The notes under the pieces: generated by a model
Seen by the model: the letters and a program-made list of their open reading frames with translations, nothing else
Database searches by the model: none
What the model was told of the DNA's origin: nothing
Shown: piece by piece, positions 53,716-61,859 of the stretch
How positions within the stretch are numbered: position 1 is the stretch's first letter
Layout: every line of letters starts with the position of its first letter
NCBI RefSeq assembly: GCF_007828035.1
Contig: NZ_VITV01000004.1
Coordinates: forward strand, 263,559-327,558
DNA from: Nitrospirillum amazonense
GTDB taxonomy: Bacteria; Pseudomonadota; Alphaproteobacteria; Azospirillales; Azospirillaceae
DNA length: 64,000 nucleotides
Reading direction: 5' to 3'
Made by a program: the position numbers and the translations under genes

Positions 53716-54792
53716 ATGGGCATCGCCGTTCGCCAGCTCGCCCCGCGCAAGGCCCCCATCCGCACGGCGGATGGTCTGGTCCAGGCCGGACTGGCCGAGG
53801 CGTCGGCCCTGCCTGTGCTGGAACAGGTGGCGGCCAGCTTCGCCGTCTCCGTCACCGACCAGGTGGCCGGCCTGATCGACCCCACCGACCCGAACGACCC
53901 GGTGGGACGCCAGTTCATTCCCAGCGGGCACGAACTGGAAACCACCCCGGGTGAACTGGCCGACCCAATCGGCGACGGGCCGCACAGCCCGGTGAAGGGC
54001 ATCGTCCACCGCTATCGCGACCGGGTGTTGCTGAAGGCCGTCAACGTCTGCCCGGTCTATTGCCGCTTCTGCTTCCGGCGGGAGATGGTGGGCCCGGGCA
54101 GTGAGACCCTGGACGGCGCGGAACTGGACGCCGCCCTCGCCTATATCGCCGAACACAAGGAAGTGTGGGAGGTCATCCTGACCGGGGGCGACCCGCTGAT
54201 CCTGTCGCCCCGCCGCCTGGCCGAGATCGTCACCCGTCTGGATGCCATCCCCCATGTCGGCATCGTCCGCTTTCACACCCGCGTGCCCGTGGTGGACCCC
54301 GACCGCGTGACGCCGGAGCTGGTCGCCGCCCTGAAGGGCAAGCGCATCGCCAGCTGGCTGATGCTGCACGCCAACCATTGGCGCGAGCTGGACGACACCG
54401 CGCGCGGCGCCATCGCCCGCCTGGTCGACGCCGGCATCCCGCTGCTGTCGCAGACCGTGCTGCTGAAGGGCCTCAACGATGACGCCGAGACCCTGACCCG
54501 CACCTTCCGCGCCCTGGTCCAGGCGCGGGTGAAGCCGCACTACCTGCACCAGGGGGACCTGGCCAAGGGGACGGGCCATTTCCGCACGACGATCCAGCGC
54601 GGCCGCGCCCTGATGCGCGAGTTACGCGGCGATGTCTCCGGCCTGTGCCAGCCCACCTATGTGCTGGACATCCCCGGCGGCCACGGCAAGGTGCCCCTGA
54701 CCGCCGACTATCTGGTGCCGGATGGTGAAGGCGGCTGGACCGTCACCGACCCGCGCGGCGGCCGGCACGCCTATAGCGAAGAGGGTGAGTAG
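53716..54792 (+). CDS. Lysine 2,3-aminomutase family radical SAM enzyme
   Basis: 358 residues. Radical SAM cluster CPVYCRFCFRRE (CxxxCxxC), the SAM-binding VILTGGDPLILSP, PLP-binding region near HYLHQGDLAKGTGHFR, and the C-terminal GGHGKVPLTADYLV. It belongs to the KamA/EpmB group. KamA makes beta-lysine; EpmB acts on lysine for EF-P modification. No EF-P or epmA lies in the window, so the pathway is open. PLP Lys in the conserved 'GGHGKVPL' is kept. Confidence 0.9.
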   Translation: MGIAVRQLAPRKAPIRTADGLVQAGLAEASALPVLEQVAASFAVSVTDQVAGLIDPTDPNDPVGRQFIPSGHELETTPGELADPIGDGPHSPVKGIVHRYRDRVLLKAVNVCPVYCRFCFRREMVGPGSETLDGAELDAALAYIAEHKEVWEVILTGGDPLILSPRRLAEIVTRLDAIPHVGIVRFHTRVPVVDPDRVTPELVAALKGKRIASWLMLHANHWRELDDTARGAIARLVDAGIPLLSQTVLLKGLNDDAETLTRTFRALVQARVKPHYLHQGDLAKGTGHFRTTIQRGRALMRELRGDVSGLCQPTYVLDIPGGHGKVPLTADYLVPDGEGGWTVTDPRGGRHAYSEEGE

Positions 54793-54801
54793 GGTCTGGC
54801 G

Positions 54802-55119
54802 CTAACCGGCATCCCCGAATAGCCCCGCATACCACCAAGCTGTGGGCCGGCGGAGCCATTCACGGTTGGCATCCGTCTCGAACTTGGCCAACTGCCGTGC
54901 CTTGACACCGTAGCGATGGCATAAAGCGAGCAGCTGCATCAGTTCATCGTCGTTGGGTGCGTGCTTGAGTTGGACGACAAGGCCGCGCGCGCCGTCACCG
55001 AAGAACTTCCCCACACAGGTGATGCTGGCCAGCCAGTGAAAGAACACCCGTTCGTCGCTGTCATCCAGGTAATGAACCCCGCTGTCCATTTGGGTCAGGG
55101 TCAGGAAATCGTCTTTCAT
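54802..55119 (-). CDS. Hypothetical protein behind DUF599
   Basis: 105 residues from ATG 55119 (ATG 55122 also possible). Soluble, no signal peptide. Conspicuous stretches: DSDERVFFHWLASITCVGKF, HAPNDDELMQLLALCHRYGV and WLRRPTAWWYAGLFGDAG. I recognise no family. It starts 2-5 nt after the DUF599 stop and is probably co-transcribed; base composition is slightly below its neighbours. Confidence 0.65.
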   Translation of the reverse strand: MKDDFLTLTQMDSGVHYLDDSDERVFFHWLASITCVGKFFGDGARGLVVQLKHAPNDDELMQLLALCHRYGVKARQLAKFETDANREWLRRPTAWWYAGLFGDAG

Positions 55120-55124
55120 CATCC

Positions 55125-55871
55125 TCAGCCCCCTTCCGGCGGCTGCGGCTGGCGGCGTTCCGGCAGCACCATGCGCACCGCCGTGCCGAAGCGGCGCACG
55201 GCGTGGAAGGCGCGGGAATGGAAGTGGCGGCGGACCAGCACCACGATCACCAGGGTCGTGGAGGCCATGAAGGCCAAGGGGTGGACGAACCAGCCCAGGG
55301 CAGCGAAGCCGAAGTAATAGGCCCGCACCCCGGCGTTGAAGCTCTGCACCGCCAGGGACAGCAGGGCCGCCGCCGCGTCCGCCGCCTCTTCCACGTCCAC
55401 ACTGGGCGGATGGTTGGTGGCGTCAGGCATGGCGCCGATCAGGGCGCAGGTATAGTTGTACTGCCGCACCGCCCAGGTGAACTGGAAGAAGGCGTAGACC
55501 AGCACGCCCAGCAGCAGGAACAGCTTCACCTCGATCAGGGCGCCGGATGCAGTGCTGGCCACGTGCATCTTGTCCACCAGGGCCGCCAGCCGGTCGGCGT
55601 TCACCAGGGCGCTGAGGTCGCCGGCGATCAGCAGCACGGTGGTGGAGGCGAAGAAGGAAACGCTCTGGATCAGATGGCCCAGCAGCTGGCCGTCCAGCAG
55701 GCGGGTGTCGCGCGCCTGCATGTTGCGCATCCACACCTCGCGGACCGTGCGCATGTGCAGGTTCAGGCTGGCCGGCGCCCCCGGCAGGCGGAAGATGACA
55801 TTATAGCCGCCCCACAACACGAAGAAGGTGGTGACGGCCAGAAGGTCCAGCGGCGCCAGGTCAAAGGGCAT
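55125..55871 (-). CDS. DUF599 inner-membrane protein
   Basis: 248 residues, four transmembrane helices. Family landmarks DLLAVTTFFVLWGGYNVIF, MRNMQARDTRLLDGQLLGHL, EVKLFLLLGVLVYAFFQFTWAVRQYNY, and FNAGVRAYYFGFAALGWF. Function unknown. The 92-bp gap to maiA contains no clear feature. Confidence 0.9.
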   Translation of the reverse strand: MPFDLAPLDLLAVTTFFVLWGGYNVIFRLPGAPASLNLHMRTVREVWMRNMQARDTRLLDGQLLGHLIQSVSFFASTTVLLIAGDLSALVNADRLAALVDKMHVASTASGALIEVKLFLLLGVLVYAFFQFTWAVRQYNYTCALIGAMPDATNHPPSVDVEEAADAAAALLSLAVQSFNAGVRAYYFGFAALGWFVHPLAFMASTTLVIVVLVRRHFHSRAFHAVRRFGTAVRMVLPERRQPQPPEGG

Positions 55872-55963
55872 GGGCGGGGCTGCGATCAGAGAGGGATGGA
55901 AGGCCCCGCATCATGCCTTGAGCCCGCCCGCCAGGCGAGCGGAAGCTTGAGGCCCTCGCGCCG

Positions 55964-56632
55964 TCAGGCCGCGGGCGGCGCGTCGGCCTGGCGGTCGGGT
56001 GCGGCGTCGGCGAAGGCCGGCAGGGCCAGGCAGGCCTGGTCGATGGCCACCAGGGTGGGACAGGCCGACAGGTCGGCGTTGAAGCGCCGGGCGTTGAACA
56101 TCTGCGGCACCAGGGTCAGGTCGGCCATGCCTGGTGTGTCGCCGAAGCAGAAGCGCCCGGCGTGGGGCCTCACCATCGCCTCCACCGCCGCCAGGCCGGT
56201 TTCCATCCAGTGGCGCACCCAGCGGCCTGCCCGCTCCTCATCCACGCCCATCTCACCCTTCAGGTACTTTTGGACCCGCAGGTTGTTGATGGGGTGGATG
56301 TCGCAGGCGATGGCCAGGGCCACGGCGCGCGCCTGGGCCCGGACGATGGGGTTGGCCGGCAGCAGGGCGGGAGTAGGGTGAACCTCGTCCAGGTATTCCA
56401 CGATGGCCAGCGACTGGGTCAGCAGGTGGCGGCCGGTCGCGTCGTCCACCGCCAGGGTGGGCAGCTGGCCCTGCGGGTTCAGGGCCAGGTACTCCGGCTT
56501 CAGCTGTTCCCCGCCGTCGCGCAGCAGGTGCACGGGCACCTGCTCGGCCGTCAAGCCCTTCAGGTTCAGCGCGATGCGCACACGGTAGGCGGCGGAGGAG
56601 CGGAAGTAAGTATAAAGGGCGAGCGAGGCCAT
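55964..56632 (-). CDS. maiA: Maleylacetoacetate isomerase (zeta-class GST)
   Basis: 222 residues from ATG 56632. Glutathione-dependent cis-trans isomerase in tyrosine/homogentisate breakdown: maleylacetoacetate to fumarylacetoacetate. Zeta-class SSAAYRVRIALNLKG (SSCSWRVR-type active site, Ser first), NPQGQLPTL, QSLAIVEYLDE and CDIHPINNLRVQKYL. Follows fahA by 29 nt on the minus strand, giving the last two steps of the pathway. Confidence 0.95.
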   Translation of the reverse strand: MASLALYTYFRSSAAYRVRIALNLKGLTAEQVPVHLLRDGGEQLKPEYLALNPQGQLPTLAVDDATGRHLLTQSLAIVEYLDEVHPTPALLPANPIVRAQARAVALAIACDIHPINNLRVQKYLKGEMGVDEERAGRWVRHWMETGLAAVEAMVRPHAGRFCFGDTPGMADLTLVPQMFNARRFNADLSACPTLVAIDQACLALPAFADAAPDRQADAPPAA

Positions 56633-56661
56633 GGGACAGGCGGGTCCTGGAAGGGGGATGG

Positions 56662-57753
56662 TCAGAGGACGGGGGCCGGAACGGGCTCGGGCGCCACCGG
56701 CTGGGGCCGGTATTCCGCCACCGTCTGCTCGATGGCGCCGAAGATGCTGGCGCCGGCCGCGTCCCGCATCTCGATGCGCACGCTGTCGCCGAAGCGCAGG
56801 AAGGGCGTCTTGGGCTGCCCCTGCAGCAGGGTTTCCACCGTGCGCACCTCGGCCAGGCAGGAATAACCCACGCCGCCTTCCGTGATGGGCTTGCCCGGGC
56901 CGCCGTCCGGCCCCCGGTTGGACACGGTGCCGGAGCCGATGATGGTGCCGGCGACCATCGGCCGGGTGCGGGCGGCGTGCGCGATCAGCTGGCCGAAGTC
57001 GAAGGTCATGTCGACCCCGGCGTTGGGCCGGCCGAACGGCTGCCCGTTGATGAAGGACAGCAGGTCCAGGTGCAGCTTGCCGTCGCGCCAGGCGTCGCCC
57101 AGGGCGTCCGGCGTCACCGCCACGGGGGCGAAGGCGCTGGACGGTTTGGATTGGAAAAAGCCGAAGCCCTTGCCCAATTCCGCCGGTATCAGGCCGCGCA
57201 GGGACACGTCGTTGACCAGCATGACCAGGCGGATCAGGCCGCGCGCCTCCGCCGCCGACACGCCCATTGGCACGTCGCCGGTGACCACCGCCACCTCCCC
57301 CTCCAGATCGATGCCCCAGGCCTCGTTGGCCATGAGGATGGGATCGCGGGGCCCGAGGAAACTGTCGGACCCGCCCTGGTACATCAGGGGATCGGTCCAG
57401 AAGCTGGGCGGCATGTCGGCGCCGCGCGCCTTGCGCACCAGTTCCACATGGTTGACGTAGGCCGAGCCGTCCGCCCACTGATAGGCGCGGGGCAGCGGCG
57501 CCATGCAGGCGGCCTCGTCGAAGGCCTCGAACGGGGCGATGCCCTCATCCAATTCGGCCGCCACCTCGGCCAGGCGCGGCGCCACCTCGGCCCAGTCGTC
57601 CAGCGCCTGCTGCAGCGTGGCGGCGATGCCCGGCACGGCGCGGCAGCGCGCCAAGTCGGCCGACACGACGACCAGGATACCGTCGCGGCCCACCTTGGCC
57701 TGCAAGGCGGCGTCCAGCGTGCGGTCCAGCGATTTCAGGGTAGCCAGCTTCAT
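56662..57753 (-). CDS. fahA: Fumarylacetoacetate hydrolase family protein
   Basis: 363 residues. Cleaves fumarylacetoacetate to fumarate and acetoacetate. Metal-ligand segments DLEGEVAVVTGDVP (Glu) and LVNDVSLRGLIP (Asp), KGFGFFQSKPSSAFAP (Lys), and TIIGSGTVSNRG. The acetoacetate product could feed the scoAB CoA-transferase 29 kb away. Divergent from a MarR gene with a palindromic operator between. Confidence 0.93.
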   Translation of the reverse strand: MKLATLKSLDRTLDAALQAKVGRDGILVVVSADLARCRAVPGIAATLQQALDDWAEVAPRLAEVAAELDEGIAPFEAFDEAACMAPLPRAYQWADGSAYVNHVELVRKARGADMPPSFWTDPLMYQGGSDSFLGPRDPILMANEAWGIDLEGEVAVVTGDVPMGVSAAEARGLIRLVMLVNDVSLRGLIPAELGKGFGFFQSKPSSAFAPVAVTPDALGDAWRDGKLHLDLLSFINGQPFGRPNAGVDMTFDFGQLIAHAARTRPMVAGTIIGSGTVSNRGPDGGPGKPITEGGVGYSCLAEVRTVETLLQGQPKTPFLRFGDSVRIEMRDAAGASIFGAIEQTVAEYRPQPVAPEPVPAPVL

Positions 57754-57811
57754 GGGGGGCCTTTCCTATCGATCCTTTCGCCCTTACGGGGTCGGCAGGA
57801 AAAGGGGCGCC

Positions 57812-57853
57812 CTCAAGGCGGCCGGCCATTCCAGGGGACGGCGGCGCCTTGAG
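57812..57853. repeat. Inverted repeat CTCAAGGCG/CGCCTTGAG
   Basis: Perfect 9-bp arms at 57812-57820 and 57845-57853 with a 24-nt GC-rich spacer containing GGCCGGCC. The outer arms resemble the CCTCAAGCGCCGG start of IHR elements and may be a reduced derivative. Confidence 0.5.
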
Positions 57854-57957
57854 ACCACGAAAAACGGGGCTGTTTCCTCCCAACCCGTCTTCCACCCCCG
57901 GGGGCGCTGCCCGTTAAGGACAACCCCAATGACAGGATGGACAGCGGTCGGTTTTAT

Positions 57958-57973
57958 CGTTTCAAATGAAACG
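57958..57973. promoter_or_regulatory. MarR-family operator
   Basis: CGTTTCA-AA-TGAAACG is a perfect 16-bp inverted repeat between fahA and the divergent MarR gene. Confidence 0.75.
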
Positions 57974-58054
57974 TTATAAGTACAGTAGGCCGCGCGGGTT
58001 TCCCTGTCAAGCCGCCCCGCCACCGCCACCAACCTGTCACAGGGTGAGCCCCCC

Positions 58055-58531
58055 ATGCCCCCCGATCTGCAGCTGAACCGCTTCCTGCCCTACCGGCTGA
58101 ACATCCTGTCGAAGAAGGTCAGCCTGGCGCTGGCCACGCGGTACCAGGAACGCTTCGGCCTCAGCATTCCGGAATGGCGGGTGTTCGCCACCCTGGGCCA
58201 GGAACAGCCGCTGTCGTCCAACGACATCGTGGAGCGCACGGCCATGGACAAGGCCAAGGTCAGCCGGGCGGTGAACCGCCTGGTCGCCGCCGGCCTGCTG
58301 GACCGCCAGCCCCACCCCCGCGACCAGCGCCTGCTGCGCCTGTCGTTCAGCCACAAGGGCCGCGACCTTTACGCACAGGTGGCGCCAGAGGCTCTGGCCT
58401 GGGAGGGCCAGCTGCTGTCGGTCCTGACCGACGCCGAGCGCGCCCAGCTGTGGGCACTGATGGAAAAGCTGGAACAGCGCGTGGCGCAGGAGATCCCGGA
58501 GTCGGTGCCGCTGTCGGATAGTTTGGATTAG
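58055..58531 (+). CDS. MarR-family transcriptional regulator
   Basis: 158 residues from ATG 58055. Winged helix: GLSIPEWRVFATLGQEQPLSSNDI, then TAMDKAKVSRAVNRLVAAGLLDRQ and wing DQRLLRLSFSHKGRDLY. Probably represses fahA-maiA and itself through the palindrome at 57958-57973, released by a pathway intermediate; comparable MarR-type regulation of homogentisate genes is known in other bacteria. The stop is followed by TTTTTT and IHR copy F. Confidence 0.92.
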   Translation: MPPDLQLNRFLPYRLNILSKKVSLALATRYQERFGLSIPEWRVFATLGQEQPLSSNDIVERTAMDKAKVSRAVNRLVAAGLLDRQPHPRDQRLLRLSFSHKGRDLYAQVAPEALAWEGQLLSVLTDAERAQLWALMEKLEQRVAQEIPESVPLSDSLD

Positions 58532-58540
58532 TTTTTTGTG

Positions 58541-58666
58541 TCCTCAGGCGCCGGCAGGCCCATCCGGGCCTTTGGCTGTCCTCAGTTTCCAGTCCACTGC
58601 GTTCCCCGGAAACTTCCGGCGGATGCAGTCGCATCCTACAGTGACGTGGGACTAGTCCCACGTCAC
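58541..58666 (+). repeat. IHR repeat copy F (full, four hairpins)
   Basis: TCCTCAGGCGCCGG, hairpin i AGGCCC-ATCC-GGGCCT, hairpin ii arms AGTTTCC/GGAAACT around AGTCCACTGCGTTCCCC, hairpin iii GGATGC-AGTC-GCATCC, CTACA, and hairpin iv, a perfect palindrome at 58641-58666 with 13-bp arms GTGACGTGGGACT/AGTCCCACGTCAC and no loop. Between convergent MarR and molybdoenzyme genes. Confidence 0.88.
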
Positions 58667-58697
58667 CGCTTGGCACTTAAGTGTTTGAGAATAGTAC

Positions 58698-60872
58698 TTA
58701 GACGCTAACCGACCCGGCGAAGGGCAGGTCGCGGATGCGCTTGCCGGTCAGGGCGGCAATGGCGTTGGCCACCGCCGGCCCCAAGGGCGGCACACCCGGT
58801 TCGCCGACACCGGTGGGCGGGTTGGCGCTGGGGACGATATGCACCTCCACCTTGGGCATCTCATCGATGCGCAGGCAGCGGTAGGTGTCGAAGTTGGACT
58901 GGTCGACCACGCCGTCCTTCATGGTGATGGCGCCGTACATGATGGCGCCCAGGCCATAGCCGATGCCGCCCTCCATCTGGGCCTTGACCACGTCCGGGGT
59001 GACGGCAATGCCGCAATCGACGGCGCAGACCACGCGCTCCACCTTGATGCGGCCCTTGTCATCCTGCGACACCTCGGCCACGTGGGCGACGACGGAACGG
59101 AAGCTTTCCGCCACCGCCACGCCCCGCGCCCAACCCTTGGGCAGGGGCTTGGTCCACTCGGCCTTTTCCACCGCCAGGTTCAGCACCGCCAGGTGGCGCG
59201 GATGCTTTTCCATCAGCTTGCGCCGGAAGGCCACCGGATCCTGCTTGGCCTCCGCCGCCAGTTCGTCCAGGAAGGTTTCCACGGCGAAGGCGGTGTGGGT
59301 GGACCCCACCGACCGCCACCACAGCACCGGCACGGGCGAGGTGGTGGTGTGCAGGTCGACCAGGCGGTTGGGGATGGTGTAGGGGATCTCCGCCGCCCCC
59401 TCGACCGAGGTGGCGTCGGGCTTGCCCGGCTGCTCGAACGGGCCGCCGGCCATGATGCTCTGACCAACGATGCGGTGCTGCCAGGCCAGTACGCTGCCGT
59501 CGGCACCCAGCTTGGCCTCCATGCCGTGGACATACAGGGGGCGGTAGCGGCCGCCGCGGATGTCATCTTCCCGCGACCAGATCAGCTTCACCGGCCGTCC
59601 GGCCAGCTTGCCGCCCTGCACCTTGGTGTCCGACAGCGCCTTGGCGATGGCCACGCCCTCGACAATGTAGTCGGACTCGATGTTGGCGCGGCGGCCGAAG
59701 CTGCCGCCGGCGTAGACGGTGTGGATGGTCACCTGCTCGGGCTTCAGGCCGGCCGTCTTGGCGGCGTTCATCTGGTCGATGGTCTGGAACTGGTCGCCCG
59801 CCCAGATCTCGCAGCCTTCCTTGCCCAGCTTGACCACGCAGGTCAGCGGCTCCATGGGCGCGTGGGCCAGGTAGGGGAAGGTGAATTCCGCCTTCAGGGT
59901 CTTGGCACCCTTCACCGCGTCGACATCGCCTTCCTTGGTCACCAGTTGACCGGGCTTGGGCAGCAAGGCCTTGTAATCGGCGATGATGGCGTCGGTGCCG
60001 CGCTTCTCGGCGTTGGTTTCGTCCCAGGTGACCTTCAGCGCCTCACGCCCCTGGTGCGCCGCCCAGTAGGAGGTGGCCAGCACGGCCACGCCGCGCGGGA
60101 TCTCCACCACCTCGACCACGCCCTTCACCGCCTTCGCCGCCTTGGCGTCGATGGCCTGGGCCTTGGCACCGAAACGGGTCGGGCGCTGCACCACCGCCAC
60201 CAGCATGCCCGGCTGGACGACGTCGATGGCGAAGATGGCCTTGCCCGTGGTCTTCTCAGCGCTGTCCTTGCGCGGCAGCTTCGTGCCCACCAGGGTAAAG
60301 TTCTTCGGATCCTTCAGCGGCACGTCGGCGGGCACGGGCAGGGTGGCCGCCTTGGCCGCCAGTTCACCGAAGCCGGCCTTATGCGTACCGGAGGAAACCA
60401 CGCCCTTGGAAACGGTGATGTCCGACGCGGGTACGCCCCAGGTCTGGGCGGCGGCGGCCACCAGCAGAGCGCGCGCCGTGGCGCCGGCTTGGCGCAGCTG
60501 GGTCCAGGAGTTATAGACGGAGGTGGACCCGCCCGTGCCCTGGATGGGGCCGAAGGCGGTGTTGTTGTACAGCTTGGCGTTGGCAGGGGCGTGTTCCGCC
60601 CGCATCTGCGCCCAGTCGGCGTCCATCTCCTCCGCCACGATGGCGGTCAGGCCGGTAAAGACGCCCTGGCCCATCTCCAGATGCTTGATCAGCACGGTGA
60701 CGGTGCCATCCGGCGCGACCTTGACGAAAGCATTGGGCTCGAAAGCCTTGCCGGCGACGGCGGCGGCCGCCTCTGCCCGGCGGCTGGTGCCGGTCCAGGT
60801 GAAGCCCACCATCAGGCCCACGCCGGCGCCGCCGGTGACCTGCAGGAAACGACGGCGGCTGGTATCGCTCAT
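58698..60872 (-). CDS. Molybdopterin-binding oxidoreductase, IorB-like (large subunit)
   Basis: 724 residues from ATG 60872. Twin-arginine signal [13 protein letters not shown] marks export of the folded enzyme. Xanthine-oxidase-fold molybdenum subunit with [32 protein letters not shown], and the active-site Glu in [13 protein letters not shown]. The two-subunit layout without an FAD subunit matches isoquinoline 1-oxidoreductase-type or aldehyde-oxidising enzymes that pass electrons to cytochromes. The [2Fe-2S] subunit gene precedes it by 17 nt. Substrate unknown. Confidence 0.9.
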   Translation of the reverse strand: MSDTSRRRFLQVTGGAGVGLMVGFTWTGTSRRAEAAAAVAGKAFEPNAFVKVAPDGTVTVLIKHLEMGQGVFTGLTAIVAEEMDADWAQMRAEHAPANAKLYNNTAFGPIQGTGGSTSVYNSWTQLRQAGATARALLVAAAAQTWGVPASDITVSKGVVSSGTHKAGFGELAAKAATLPVPADVPLKDPKNFTLVGTKLPRKDSAEKTTGKAIFAIDVVQPGMLVAVVQRPTRFGAKAQAIDAKAAKAVKGVVEVVEIPRGVAVLATSYWAAHQGREALKVTWDETNAEKRGTDAIIADYKALLPKPGQLVTKEGDVDAVKGAKTLKAEFTFPYLAHAPMEPLTCVVKLGKEGCEIWAGDQFQTIDQMNAAKTAGLKPEQVTIHTVYAGGSFGRRANIESDYIVEGVAIAKALSDTKVQGGKLAGRPVKLIWSREDDIRGGRYRPLYVHGMEAKLGADGSVLAWQHRIVGQSIMAGGPFEQPGKPDATSVEGAAEIPYTIPNRLVDLHTTTSPVPVLWWRSVGSTHTAFAVETFLDELAAEAKQDPVAFRRKLMEKHPRHLAVLNLAVEKAEWTKPLPKGWARGVAVAESFRSVVAHVAEVSQDDKGRIKVERVVCAVDCGIAVTPDVVKAQMEGGIGYGLGAIMYGAITMKDGVVDQSNFDTYRCLRIDEMPKVEVHIVPSANPPTGVGEPGVPPLGPAVANAIAALTGKRIRDLPFAGSVSV

Positions 60873-60889
60873 GTGTCCATCCGGCATGA

Positions 60890-61354
60890 TCAGATCTCCA
60901 ACGCCTTGGCCGCCTCGTGGATGGCGGCGCGGATGCGGACATAGGTGGAGCAGCGGCAGAGGTTGCCGCTCATGGCGCTGTCGATGTCCTGGTCGGTGGG
61001 CTTGGCATTATCGGTCAGCAGGGCGACGGCCGACATGATCTGACCCGACTGGCAGTAGCCGCACTGGACCACGTCCAGCTTGACCCAGGCGTCCTGCACG
61101 GCCTTGGCCACCTTGCCCTCGATGCCCTCGATCGTGGTCACCTTGGACCCGGCGATGGAACCGATGGGGGTGGAGCAGGCGCGCACGGGCTGGCCGTCGA
61201 CATGCATGGTGCAGGCGCCGCACTGGGCGGCGCCACAGCCGAACTTGGAGCCCGTCTTGCCCGCGATCTCGCGCACCGCCCAGAGGAGCGGCATGTCGGG
61301 ATCGGCGTCAACCGACCAGGGCTTTCCGTTGAGGGTGAGTTTGATGGGCGGCAT
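60890..61354 (-). CDS. [2Fe-2S] subunit, IorA-like
   Basis: 154 residues from ATG 61354. N-terminal plant-type ferredoxin [15 protein letters not shown]...RAC and C-terminal helical domain with the second cluster [10 protein letters not shown]...GNLCRCSTY. Transfers electrons from the molybdenum site of the IorB-like partner. The ATG gives the usual [15 protein letters not shown] start. First gene of a two-gene minus-strand operon; it has no signal peptide and would ride along with the Tat-exported large subunit. Confidence 0.93.
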   Translation of the reverse strand: MPPIKLTLNGKPWSVDADPDMPLLWAVREIAGKTGSKFGCGAAQCGACTMHVDGQPVRACSTPIGSIAGSKVTTIEGIEGKVAKAVQDAWVKLDVVQCGYCQSGQIMSAVALLTDNAKPTDQDIDSAMSGNLCRCSTYVRIRAAIHEAAKALEI

Positions 61355-61859
61355 GGATCTCAATCCCGGGGGTTCGTCGTGTAGGGCATCCCCATTCCGG
61401 ATGGCTGCACCAGGCGGCACCCGGCACAGTCCCGGTCTATCCGATGCGGGCGGACAGGCGGCAAGACACGCCTTACGGAATACGGACGCGGAACGGCGGG
61501 CAACCCCATGCCCGCCGGAAGTCATGGATGTACCACGATCGTGTAGAAATGGCCAACTTGGCCAAATGGTGGACTTGCGAAATCGTCGGTTTCTTCCCAT
61601 ATGGTGGGCTGACGCGACGCGAGACCGTGTTCATTACTTGTGTCCCTCCGTTATTTCCAGTCAAATATAGCGTCTGTTTCGACGCGACGAATGATCAACC
61701 CCATTGTTATGGCCGGCGGAATCCATCGTGGGAGCACTAGGCGCCCGCGCGGGGCTTTTGTATCTTGTGATAACCCGTGACGACCCCTTGGCCACCAAAC
61801 GGTTAACGCCCAAGGCCGGTCGCGCGGGAGCGAGACTTCGGGGTGACGTGGGGCGGGTC
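61355..61859. other. Divergent intergenic region, iorA-like to amino-acid binding protein
   Basis: 505 bp without a convincing gene, AT-richer than its surroundings in 61540-61700. A perfect 15-bp palindrome TGGCCAA-C-TTGGCCA lies at 61550-61564. GACGCGACG occurs twice (near 61611 and 61680). Promoters for both divergent units are expected here. Confidence 0.55.

Larger units (their letters stand above)
57754..58054. other. Divergent fahA-MarR control region
   Basis: 301 bp without a gene. Holds an inverted repeat at 57812-57853 and the MarR-type palindrome at 57958-57973. Confidence 0.6.

Noticed and set aside
57812-57853. Counting this inverted repeat as a tenth IHR copy
   Set aside because: Only the outer 9 bp resemble the element; hairpins i-iv and conserved loops are absent.
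58839-60944. 701-residue open frame opposite the molybdoenzyme gene
   Set aside because: Composition (His/Gly/Leu/Asp) mirrors the complementary strand of a GC-rich gene; no fold or start signal.
61444-61740. 98-residue ORF in the iorA-like/binding-protein gap
   Set aside because: Starts inside the divergent control region, has no ribosome binding site and its sequence (RADRRQDTPYGIRTRNGG) looks non-coding.
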